14,500 bases of DNA, taken from Zancudomyces culisetae. Its lineage: Eukaryota; Kickxellomycota; Harpellomycetes; Harpellales; Legeriomycetaceae. A program made the translations under genes and the position numbers. The stretch covers positions 1-14,500 of the forward strand of contig LSSK01000475.1 in NCBI GenBank assembly GCA_001969505.1, given 5' to 3'. Position 1 is the first letter of the stretch, and every line of letters begins with the position of its first letter. Of this stretch, positions 1-8,900 are shown piece after piece. The notes under the pieces are model-generated. The model was not told the DNA's origin. It saw nothing but the letters and a program-made list of their open reading frames with translations, and did not search any database.

Positions 1-3000
1 AGAATCTACTGAATTTTCAATTTGAATATTCAAAAATTCATCATTCTTTGCATTTGTATTATCACTTGTATTTTCATTTGCATTTTCATTAGATTTGTTA
101 GTGTTACTGTTAGTGTTGTTGTTAGTTGATGATGATGTATTGGATGACAAAATCTTTACAATAATTGAAGAATAATCATTATCATTATTCTTTTTGTTGT
201 TTTTGTTGTTATTGTTGTTGTTGGATTGATGAATAAATTTGGCAAATACTTTTTGGTTGATTTTAAAAGAAGATATAGTATTTTCTTTGGTAAAAGGATT
301 TGGTCGATGATTGTAATTTTTGTTACTAGCAATTACCAATTTGTTTGAAAGTGAAGGAATTGAAAGAACTAAATAATCTTGTTTAACCAATTCCACAACC
401 ATTTCATACTTTTTGTTATCATTAATACTATTTGTATTTGTATTTGTATTTATCTTTGTATTTCTGTTTTCAATTAATCTTTTTTGCATAGAATAATCAA
501 TAATTCTTGATGATGAATTGGTATCCAAAACTATTGCTTCAACAATCTCTCCTTCTTTTTCTCCCTTTTCTTGTTCATTTAAAGTAATGACATGTTCAAT
601 AGGAATAAATCCAGTCTTATACTTGTTGTTATTTTTACCATCTTGAATATTTACTATAGGTTCGACTTTATATCCATAAGAATACTTTTCCAAAATTCTA
701 ACCTTATCAATTCTTCCAATCATTTCCAAATCATCCTTTTCATTAGCAGAGAATTTTTCAAACAAAAGTTGGTTAACAAAGATATATTCATAATCTTGTA
801 CTAATTTTTTGTTGGTTTCTGTAAAGATTTCATTTGGATTCAAATTTATAATCATCTTGATTGCATTAGTCGAATATTGTGCACCATTCTCATTCTCATT
901 CTCATTCTCATTATCAATGTTTACATGATTGATTTTGATTATTTTGGCTAATACAGTTTGATCAACTTTATAGTATTCATTTGCATCAGCTACATATTTA
1001 TCCATCACCATATTCAATCCTCCAGTAACTCCAATGACATCTCCACTCTCGGTTCCAAAAGTTTTGTTGATGAATTTGACTATTACTTGATTTCTTGTCA
1101 CTTTAACCACATATCCTGCTACTATACTTCCCTCCTTATAACCATTCTTATCTTTATTTGTCTTGGTTATATTCTTTACTGAATATATCAATGCATCCTT
1201 GAAACTGGCTTCGTATATCAAAATTCCATTGTTCTGTCTACTCTGTCTCTCTCCCAAAATTATCAAGTCTCTATCCTTTATCTCGACATTCATCTTGAAC
1301 CCATCCTTAATTCTATTGTTAATGTTATCCATATGATCACTAAGGTGTTGAGTACTGATTCTAGCCAACACTTGTTCATTGATTGCCACCATTATTCCAT
1401 TACTTGTGACTTCCATCACCTTGATTTCATTATCTTTTCCTGAAATTATATCTCCTTGTCTATATAATTTCATCCCTTCATTATTATTATTACCACTACC
1501 ACTACCATTTTGTTGTTGTTGTTGTTGTTGTTGCAATAATTCTAAACTACTATTTGTTCCCAAATATTTTCTATACTTGCTTTTGTTTGGAATTACGATC
1601 AATTGTTTGTCGTTTTTAACTACTTCAACACTGATACTCTTTCCTATCTTTATACTCTCCTCCATTTCCTCTCTTGTCAACATTGATCGTGGAATAAATC
1701 CCTTTATATTGTTGAAAAACTCTACCACAACTCCTCCATTGTTATTGGTAACTATTTTCTTGATCACTCCTACACTCTCTTTACCTACTGCCACTCCTTC
1801 CTGCTCACTAATCACATCTTTTTCCTTGAGTTCCAAAATTGTCTTTTTGCTACTCAAATATACTTTTTTTCTACCAACATCAACTCCTATCACTCTCACT
1901 CGTATTGCTGCGTTTTCTTGGTATTTACTACTCTCCAAAATCGATGCCAATCCTGAACTTGTAGATGATCCCAAAATATCACTAATTTGATCTTTATCTA
2001 TATACCCATTTATATATTCCGACAACTTTACCATAATCCCTCCTCCTCCACCACCTGCACCTCCTCCACTTTTCTGACTATGAATATCTCGCTTGATAAT
2101 TGTTCCCTTGACTATCTCTCCAACCTTAATATCCCGAATTGAAAATATTTTACTCTTCATTACTTTTGTTTCCATACTAACCAACAACACATTTTGTAAT
2201 CCTGAATATCCTATCACTCGACTATTCACTATCTCTCCTACTCTATACTTGTTGATATTTTCTTTTTCTACTCTTCTCGCTTCTGCAATTACTTTTCTCT
2301 CTCGAATTGTCCTATTTACTCCTCCATTATCAATTCTCTTCATTTCTATTCCCTTTCGTGCATCTACTTTTATAATTTTACTTGCAATAATCTCTCCATA
2401 TCTTACTGGCCACCACTCATCAAACTCAATAGAACTATTGTCCTTTTTGTTTCCCACCAACCTTGGTTCTTCCAATTCCATCACTCTACCTACTGTTGAT
2501 CCTCGAATCTCTCTTTCTTGTGGTGTAATCATCACATATACTATTCTGAATTTCACCATATCTCCAATCTTCACCGCTTCATTGTTATTGTTATTGTTAT
2601 TATTCCTAATTTCCAAGTTTTGTCTCTCAATCTCACACTTGTAAAATCCCATAAACTCTACCAATATTCCTTTCTCTCCTACCGCCACCACTATTCCTTC
2701 TACCAGTTGCAATGGTTGAATCGCCATCACACTAGGAATTGTATCAACCACCATTGTTCTGCTCTTGAGTTCGTGATCATCGCTTAGCTCTATTGTCCTT
2801 CCCCTAATACTTCCTACATTCATTGTTCTGCTCTTTTTGTTTTTCTTGCTCTTTCCATAACCGCCATCATCATCTTCTTCACTGACTTTGGTTATTATTG
2901 CCTCTATAACTTGTCCCACCTGATATTCCCTTTTTTCTTCCTCATCATCACTATCATCATCGTCACTCATATCCTTCTTGGTACTGTTCTTTTTAATAAA

Positions 3001-3918
3001 TCCAGTGTTTCCTTCTATACCTGTATTTACTACATATCCGTGATCTTCTACACTACTAACACTAACTGTAATAATCATTCCTTCTCTCAATTCCTCTCGT
3101 TTCATTCCTTTATTCACCTCTCTTGGATTCATACTCATTTCAACCTTGCTTCCCTTCTTGTCCTTATTACTACTAACCACACACTTTACCATTTGTCCCA
3201 GTCTAAACATATTATTCAAATTGATCACATCTTCCTCTTTCTCTTCCTCTTCCTCTTGTAATGCCTTACTAATCCGTTTATTCAATTCCTCACTGATCTG
3301 TGTAATTGGTATATCCCCAACTACTTGATTAGCTATCATCACCGTCAATCCTAACTCTCCTATCTTTGTTACCACTCCTAATGCCTTGGCTCCCTTTGCT
3401 ATCCTCTTGTAGTTTATCTCGCTAATCTTTTTGACTGCAAGCTCATCCTCTTCTTCTACTCCATCATCCACTACTTCTCTTTCTTCGGATTCTCCTTGTT
3501 TTGAACGTTTCTCATCATCATCCTCACCAAAACTATCAACTTGCATAGCATCATCACTTTCTCCACCCTCACTGTCACTGTCACCCTCATCATCACCCTT
3601 CTCTTCTTTTTCAACTTTTGCTTGAGACTTCTTTTTCTTTTTTTCCTGTTGTTCAACCTTCTTTTTGCCCTTTTTCTGTGAAGCTTTTTTTGTTTCACCT
3701 TTCACTTCTCCTTCTCCCTCCGAATCTGTATCTACTCCTTTACTCGCTCTTTTCCTCTTATTATTCTTGTTGTATTGTGTCTTGTTTGCATTTCCTCTTG
3801 CTTCTCCCACTTCTTGTGCTGTTCCTCCTCTTCCTCTTGGAAATTCTTCTTCCTCCTCCTCCTCCTTTGGCTTTCTATTATTCTTTTTATTTCCCTTTTC
3901 TATCTTGTTGGTATTCAT
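1..3918 (-). CDS. RRP5: RRP5/PDCD11-like pre-rRNA processing protein, multiple S1 domains (C-terminus outside window)
   Basis: The frame read leftwards from the ATG at 3916-3918 stays open to base 1: 1306 codons with no stop or intron. An in-frame TAG at 3958-3960 makes this the first possible start. RRP5 is a nucleolar RNA-binding scaffold of the 90S pre-ribosome, needed for the early cleavages that release 18S rRNA and for ITS1 processing. Residues about 25-30 carry the FPRG start typical of the family, followed by a Lys-rich and acidic tail to about 160 (likely nucleolar targeting). S1-type beta-barrel repeats follow: near 170-265 (ending in the family motif KVEMSMNP), 276-365 (VEDHGYVV), 405-480, 505-590, 599-660, 711-770 (IKGFIPRSML) and more diverged ones to the edge. 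Inserts include a Gly-rich loop near 617-627, eight Gln at 796-803 and Asn/Glu and Asn/Thr dipeptides. The family is usually about 1700-1900 residues, ending in TPR/HAT repeats that lie outside the window. Confidence 0.93.
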   Translation of the reverse strand, partial: MNTNKIEKGNKKNNRKPKEEEEEEEFPRGRGGTAQEVGEARGNANKTQYNKNNKRKRASKGVDTDSEGEGEVKGETKKASQKKGKKKVEQQEKKKKKSQAKVEKEEKGDDEGDSDSEGGESDDAMQVDSFGEDDDEKRSKQGESEEREVVDDGVEEEDELAVKKISEINYKRIAKGAKALGVVTKIGELGLTVMIANQVVGDIPITQISEELNKRISKALQEEEEEKEEDVINLNNMFRLGQMVKCVVSSNKDKKGSKVEMSMNPREVNKGMKREELREGMIITVSVSSVEDHGYVVNTGIEGNTGFIKKNSTKKDMSDDDDSDDEEEKREYQVGQVIEAIITKVSEEDDDGGYGKSKKNKKSRTMNVGSIRGRTIELSDDHELKSRTMVVDTIPSVMAIQPLQLVEGIVVAVGEKGILVEFMGFYKCEIERQNLEIRNNNNNNNNEAVKIGDMVKFRIVYVMITPQEREIRGSTVGRVMELEEPRLVGNKKDNSSIEFDEWWPVRYGEIIASKIIKVDARKGIEMKRIDNGGVNRTIRERKVIAEARRVEKENINKYRVGEIVNSRVIGYSGLQNVLLVSMETKVMKSKIFSIRDIKVGEIVKGTIIKRDIHSQKSGGGAGGGGGGIMVKLSEYINGYIDKDQISDILGSSTSSGLASILESSKYQENAAIRVRVIGVDVGRKKVYLSSKKTILELKEKDVISEQEGVAVGKESVGVIKKIVTNNNGGVVVEFFNNIKGFIPRSMLTREEMEESIKIGKSISVEVVKNDKQLIVIPNKSKYRKYLGTNSSLELLQQQQQQQQNGSGSGNNNNEGMKLYRQGDIISGKDNEIKVMEVTSNGIMVAINEQVLARISTQHLSDHMDNINNRIKDGFKMNVEIKDRDLIILGERQSRQNNGILIYEASFKDALIYSVKNITKTNKDKNGYKEGSIVAGYVVKVTRNQVIVKFINKTFGTESGDVIGVTGGLNMVMDKYVADANEYYKVDQTVLAKIIKINHVNIDNENENENENGAQYSTNAIKMIINLNPNEIFTETNKKLVQDYEYIFVNQLLFEKFSANEKDDLEMIGRIDKVRILEKYSYGYKVEPIVNIQDGKNNNKYKTGFIPIEHVITLNEQEKGEKEGEIVEAIVLDTNSSSRIIDYSMQKRLIENRNTKINTNTNTNSINDNKKYEMVVELVKQDYLVLSIPSLSNKLVIASNKNYNHRPNPFTKENTISSFKINQKVFAKFIHQSNNNNNNKNNKKNNDNDYSSIIVKILSSNTSSSTNNNTNSNTNKSNENANENTSDNTNAKNDEFLNIQIENSVDS
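885..912 (-). repeat. Hexanucleotide run coding Asn-Glu repeats in RRP5
   Basis: Tandem copies of ATTCTC on the plus strand read as alternating GAG and AAT codons (Glu-Asn) in the RRP5 frame. The run sits in a linker between diverged S1 repeats and keeps the frame open. Confidence 0.75.
1510..1533 (-). repeat. Pure CAA triplet run coding Gln8 in RRP5
   Basis: Eight identical CAA codons in frame, followed by Asn and alternating Gly-Ser codons, lie between two S1 repeats. This is a pure triplet microsatellite in a linker, so its length probably varies between strains. Confidence 0.85.
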
Positions 3919-4214
3919 GATTATTTTCCTTTTCCTTTTCTCTTCTTTACTTTTCTTCTAACCCTTGATGGTATATGATTAATCGTCGATATTATAAAAG
4001 TATATATATATAAATGTATATATAATTTATTTGTCTGTTTGTTTAGTTTGTTTGCTCTTGTATTTGAGCTCCCTTCTCCCCTTTATTTTATTTTTTTATG
4101 ATTCTCTTTACCTTTGTATTTACAGAATATTTTATAAAGTATTTTGAAATCAAACTTTTTTTTAACTACATTCCTATTTTTTAAAGACTAGTAAAAGCTT
4201 GATGTAGGAAAAAT

Positions 4215-4234
4215 AAAAAAAAATTTTTTTTTTT
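4215..4234. repeat. A9/T11 palindrome
   Basis: Nine A followed directly by eleven T make a self-complementary rigid A-tract. It lies about 300 bp upstream of RRP5 and 500 bp upstream of PRP38. Its core contains AAAAATTTT, the consensus of the fungal rRNA-processing element (RRPE). Confidence 0.8.
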
Positions 4235-4291
4235 CTCAATATAATTATTACTTGCGCATAAATTCCTCTTAAAACTTTTAAACAAAAGGAG

Positions 4292-4311
4292 AAAAAAAAA
4301 ATTTTTTTTTT
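4292..4311. repeat. A10/T10 palindrome
   Basis: Ten A followed by ten T form a perfect 20-bp palindrome whose centre is 78 bp from that of the similar A9/T11 block. It could form a nucleosome-depleted patch or a binding site; homopolymer drift in A+T-rich DNA is the simpler alternative. Confidence 0.8.
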
Positions 4312-4594
4312 CTTTGTTTTTTTTCGATCCATTCATCTTTACAACTGTAATCCAAATACACAAAACTTTCAACATTTATTTTGCAGTCTCTTTTAATATT
4401 TAAACACAAACTTACTAGTTTGAATGGTAATTGGTTAGGAAAATGCTATTCGTTTAAACTTGCTTTTTATTTTTATTTTTTTACCTCTTTGAACAGAAAA
4501 AAAGAGTAAAAAACTTTAATCATATTACTTGCTACTAATCGACAATTATTGTTTAATTGGTTATTTCATTACGTTACTTTCTATTAATCACTTT

Positions 4595-4648
4595 TTATTT
4601 TGTTTTATTCTATTTTGTTTTGTTTTGTTTTGTGTTGTTTTGTTTTGA
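4595..4648. repeat. TTTTG-type microsatellite
   Basis: Imperfect tandem copies of TTTTG, with TTTTATT variants at the start and one GTGTTG interruption, lie about 85-135 bp upstream of the PRP38 start. They give a strongly T/G-rich strand. No function can be read from the sequence. Confidence 0.7.
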
Positions 4649-4730
4649 ATAGAATAGTTATATTTTCAAAACTAGTCAATATCAACTAGTATACAATTAA
4701 ACACACGAATATTTAAAAAACAAAAAAAAA

Positions 4731-5790
4731 ATGGCCAATTTCACTGTTAAGGATGCTATTTCAATCCGTGGAACTGATCCACAACTGCTGTTCGAAAAAA
4801 TAGTACGTTCGCGGATCCACGATTCAATGTATTGGAAAGAATCTTGTTTTGCCTTAACTGGTAAGTATATGGTTTTTCTATTTCTATCTCTACTTTTATT
4901 GTTATTTTTATTATTAATGCTTTTATTTATAAATCTTTTGTGATTTTCTTATTATAGCAAGCGAAATTGCTGAAAAATCTGTCTTGGATATAAAATATAT
5001 TGGTGGATGCTTTGGTGGTAACGAAAAACCAACCGAGTTTATATGTTTGCTACTAAAGATGTTGCAAATACAGCCCGAAAAAGGAATTATTTATGAATTT
5101 ATCAACCAGGATGATTTCAAGTAAGTCCTTTTAATTCCTTTTATTACAAAGTCCCCCTCCCCCTCCCCCCTTTTTTCTTTTCTTTTTCTTTTCTTTTTCT
5201 TCCATTTTATTAGACCTTTGTATATTCATTTATTTATTTCAAATTACAATCTCAAAAAAAAAACAAACAGAACAAAAACAAATTATATAAACTCTAGATA
5301 TCTACGTGTTCTTGGTGCCTTTTATCTAAGATTGGTTGGTACACCAGCTGAAATCTATGAGCATTTGGAAGATTTACTAACAGACTACCGAAAAATACGC
5401 ATGAGAAATAGAGGTAAGGTTCAGTTTTTGATCGATTTGCTATTATTCAAATACTAATATTCCAAAAGGGGGACAAAAAAACACTCTTTACTACTCTTGT
5501 AAATATCCTTTTACACTTAATCTAATCTAATAATAATTTTACTACACAAATTTGGCTTTATACTAGATGGAAGCTTTTCATTAACATATGTTGACCAAGT
5601 AATCGATAGTCTTTTAAACGAAGAGCGGTACTGTTCCACCACATTACCCAGGATTACTAAACGCTCGGTTCTTGAAGATAAAGGCGAGTTGTCACCAAGA
5701 ATTAGCCCACTGGATCCTGATGCCGACAGTGACAGCGATAGCGATAGTGGTAGTAATGGTGGTAGTAATAGTGATAATGATAGCGATTAG
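4731..5790 (+). CDS. PRP38: PRP38A-family pre-mRNA splicing factor (four exons)
   Basis: Exons are 4731-4860, 4958-5120, 5298-5413 and 5567-5790, giving 633 nt and 210 residues. All junctions are GT-AG (GTAAGT, GTAAGT, GTAAGG donors; TAG acceptors), and the phases join cleanly. The protein starts MANFTVKDA and carries the PRP38 signatures DPQLLFEKI, YWKESCFALT, IGGCFGGNEKPT, LKMLQIQPEK, YLRVLGAFYLRL, DYRKIRMRNR and VDQVIDSLLNEER, ending its domain at LPRITKR. PRP38 belongs to the U4/U6.U5 tri-snRNP or joins the pre-catalytic B complex, and is needed for the U4/U6 unwinding step that activates the spliceosome in the nucleus. The Arg/Ser-rich tail of animal PRPF38A is absent; instead the last 25 or so residues are an Asp-Ser/Asn tract. 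The start has an A-only context before ATGG, typical of strong initiation. Confidence 0.95.
5152..5208 (+). repeat. C-rich then T/C-rich tract inside PRP38 intron 2
   Basis: Three runs of five to six C separated by single T are followed by alternating TTTTC units, inside the second PRP38 intron. With only three long C runs it falls short of a simple four-run i-motif/G-quadruplex. It may act as a polypyrimidine stretch, but the acceptor lies about 90 nt further on. Confidence 0.6.
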
Positions 5791-5991
5791 ATTAGATTTC
5801 CAAAAGACAATACATACTCGCAATTCTGTCTTTATTATTTCAAGAGTTTATGTTTATACTTTTAATTTTTATTTTTTTGTAATATAGCGTGTATTAGTAT
5901 AGTTTCTTGATTTGATCAAATGGTTTTTGAAAATAACAAGCCAACAAAAGAGGCAAAATTAGAGAATATAAAGGGCAAATCAAATATTCCT
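5791..5991. other. Convergent 3' intergenic region between PRP38 and SCAI
   Basis: Only 201 bp separate the two stop codons, so the 3' UTRs of these tail-to-tail genes probably overlap. The minus strand carries an A-rich stretch with AATAAAAA near 5870, a possible poly(A) signal for SCAI. A perfect 12-bp palindrome, ATTTGATCAAAT, lies at 5910-5921. No gene is seen. Confidence 0.55.
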
Positions 5992-8900
5992 TTAATCTAC
6001 CTCATTGTGGCTTGCAAATGAGCTTCCACTATTAACATCCTGTTTAGCACCTATTTGATCATTATTTTTCTCACAATCCTTATTACTATCATCACCATCA
6101 TCATTATCATTATCATTGACATTATCATTAGCATTAGCATTGACATTGGCGTTGGTGTTGGCATTTGTGTTGGCATTTGTGTTAGCACTAGCACTAGCAT
6201 TAGCATTATAATTGTTACTCTCACTGATAGTAGTAGTAGTAGTGGTAGTGGTAGTGGTGGTAGTGGTGTTAGCTGGTTTGTACTGTTCAAAAGTAAACAT
6301 CTCTGTTTCTCGTAACATTTCCAAAATCTGATACAATAACGCTTCTAGTTGGCTAAAATCCACATTTGATGGAATCCTAAAATTGCTTGATGGTAAATAC
6401 TCGCTTTCGTCAAAATATTTATGTCTCTTCAATATAAACTTGCAAATTACATGTCGAACTATAAAGTTTCTTGCAAAATAATCCGAAATAAAATAGCCAA
6501 CATTTCTCTTGAATGTATTAGTTACTTTACTAACATCAGCATTTTCGCCTATCCCACCAGTCATATTATTATTATTATTATTATTATTATTGTTGTTGTT
6601 GTTGTTGTTGTTGCCCTTAACATTGGCGGTACTGAGGTTGTTGCCATCATTGTTATCAGCATTACCAGTACCAGTACCAGTATTGCTTTGGTTTGTATTT
6701 ACAGGGTGGGCGTCAGTACTAATAGGTAAGACTCCAGGGTCTACGTCAGCACTAGGCTTGGTGTTGGGACTAAGATCAGGATCAACGTTAAGGTTGGTAT
6801 CTATATTAGTATTGATATTGATGTTCGTATTATCCTCAGTTCCTTCATTCTTAACAGCGTTACACTTGCTATTATCACTTTCCTTTTCCATCGCTTTGTT
6901 TTTTGCATCAAAAACACTGTTGATATTCGATTTTGAATTGAGGATACTGGTATTTTTACTGACAAGACTGCCAAGCAAGTTGAAATTCGGAATGTTGCTG
7001 CCACATAGCTTTTGAATGAACGCCGTCATTCGGTTCTCTAGCTGAAGATACAGATCAACTATTTGTACCCACACCTCCCTGTTAATCGAAGTTATGTTAC
7101 ACATAGATAATAGCCCAAGAAGTGGTGAAAGTAAAAACCGAGTATATAAACTTCCATTGGCCAACCGATTGTAATTCAATTTTGCTGGTATCTTTGTTGG
7201 TGACATCAACACTATTAACGGCTGATTAAACAGCGATTTCATACTTTTAAATGATGCAGAGTTTGGGCTTTCTACGATTATAAACATGGGTTTTCGGGTA
7301 TTGGGAAGAAGGTCACCCGGATAAATACACTCTGGTTCCAGCTGGAAATCGTCAATCTCATCAACACTGGTCTCGGAATTACCAGCAGCAGATTGCTGAT
7401 GTGTCTGGTCTTGCTGTTGTTGTTGTTGTTGCTGCTGTTGTTGACTTTGTTGTTGTTGTTGGCTTTGTTGTTGTTGGTTTTGTTGTTGTTGACCCTGAGT
7501 TTGACTTTGATTCTGGCTTGGGCTTTGGGCTGGCCCCTGTTGCTGCATCTGTTCTTGCTGCTGTTTATGTAATGCCAGATTTCCTTTCTCCGGCCTATTT
7601 CTCGAAATGCTTTGAAAATTGGTCTTTATTCCAGAAACAAACTCGCTTTCTTGGGTCGATAAAATCTCTGAATTTACATTTCCTTCACCAGATAAGTATA
7701 CCATCATCCCATTCTGGTTTCCTGTCTGCTGATACCCATTAGCCAGTGTGTTCATGATACTCGAACAATTGGCCTTGTATAACATGTATTTATGTGGGTT
7801 GACTATTTTTACCCTAGGTGTTTTCAAATCCTCCGCTATATCTGTGTTTTGTCTTTCTCGGTGTTCTTCGTCCACTTGCGCCATCGACACACCTGTTGTT
7901 GTTGTTGCTACTGGTTTACTGCCCAGTTGCGTTTCGCCAGTCAAGCCCACCTGGTTTTCTTCATACTCTAGACAATGAAGCATATGGTACATATCCAATG
8001 TCAGATCGGAAAACTTGATTTGCGAGTAGAAGTTTCCTACAATCACCGCATGTTGAATTATACTTTTGTCATCCGCCTGAGGAGTTGACTGCCAACAACT
8101 CCATTTGGCCTTTACATTTACATTTACATTTGTATTTGTATTGCTAACATCCTCTTCTTTATCCATTATCCGCATGTCCAAACCATTCCCAAGCTCGTCT
8201 TTTGGCATCATGGACTCGTAAGCCTTTAAAAATACTTGTACCTCTTTTACAACTAATCCCCACTCATCCTTATCTACTGGGTTGAATATACTTGAGTAGC
8301 CCGCTATCAAGTTATCCAGTCCATTCAAAAGACCCAAAATCTCCTCTTGACTATTTTGCTGTACCAAACACACCACTATAAACCTCGCATAGTATCTCAT
8401 TTTTTTAATCATTAGCGCATAATTTTGTATTTCCTGAACTCCTCTAAAATACTGTCTATCCTGTATTGCCTTGTAGAATCTGTATGCCTCTCTAAGATAT
8501 TTGGTTTCACTTGTCCTCATATAATACTGATAATATACTTGCCCTATCTTTGACGCTATCTCACCAACTTCCCACCTTCTTAACCCATAATTATTCGTAT
8601 CCTCCAATATCTTTCTGTGCATTTGTTGGAATTTCCATAGTCTCGCGTACACATCAAACGTTGTTTGGAAATGTGTTCTCCACTGCTTATTTCCCGCAAG
8701 CGGCAGTTCCCTTATCCCCGCAAATAAACTCTGACTCTTCTCCAGTAGATACTCAAACTCCTCTACAATATCTTTGACAACCTCTTGTCTGCGCTCTTCT
8801 TGTTTTTCCTGTTCTATAGTAGCATCCAAATTTGTGGCTGTATCCAAGATCTCGGATTTTTGTGCCTGTGTTTGTATATTGTCTGCCTTTTCCTCGATAG

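Larger units (their letters stand above)
3919..4730. promoter_or_regulatory. Divergent intergenic promoter region between RRP5 and PRP38
   Basis: This 812-bp stretch separates the start codons of two divergent genes and has no convincing ORF. On the RRP5 side the leader (minus-strand sense) is purine-rich, and an alternating TA stretch at about 3997-4026 lies 80-108 bp upstream of the RRP5 ATG, a plausible TATA or AT-rich promoter element. Two A-run/T-run palindromes sit in the middle (listed separately). On the PRP38 side are a TTTTG-type microsatellite (about 4595-4648) and an A-rich leader directly before the ATG. A role in transcription is inferred from position only. Confidence 0.6.

Noticed and set aside
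3471-3698. Minus-strand Lys/Arg-rich 75-residue ORF resembling a basic nuclear protein
   Set aside because: It is a different frame of the purine-rich RRP5 N-terminal region; the RRP5 frame continues through it and matches the family.
1379-3961. Several plus-strand ORFs rich in Leu, Ile, Ser and Phe looking like membrane proteins
   Set aside because: They are antisense to RRP5, whose A/G-rich coding strand gives T/C-rich hydrophobic translations on the other strand.
6085-6290. Tandem repeats considered as a CRISPR array or minisatellite
   Set aside because: There are no spacers of regular size, and the units are short codon repeats within the SCAI frame.
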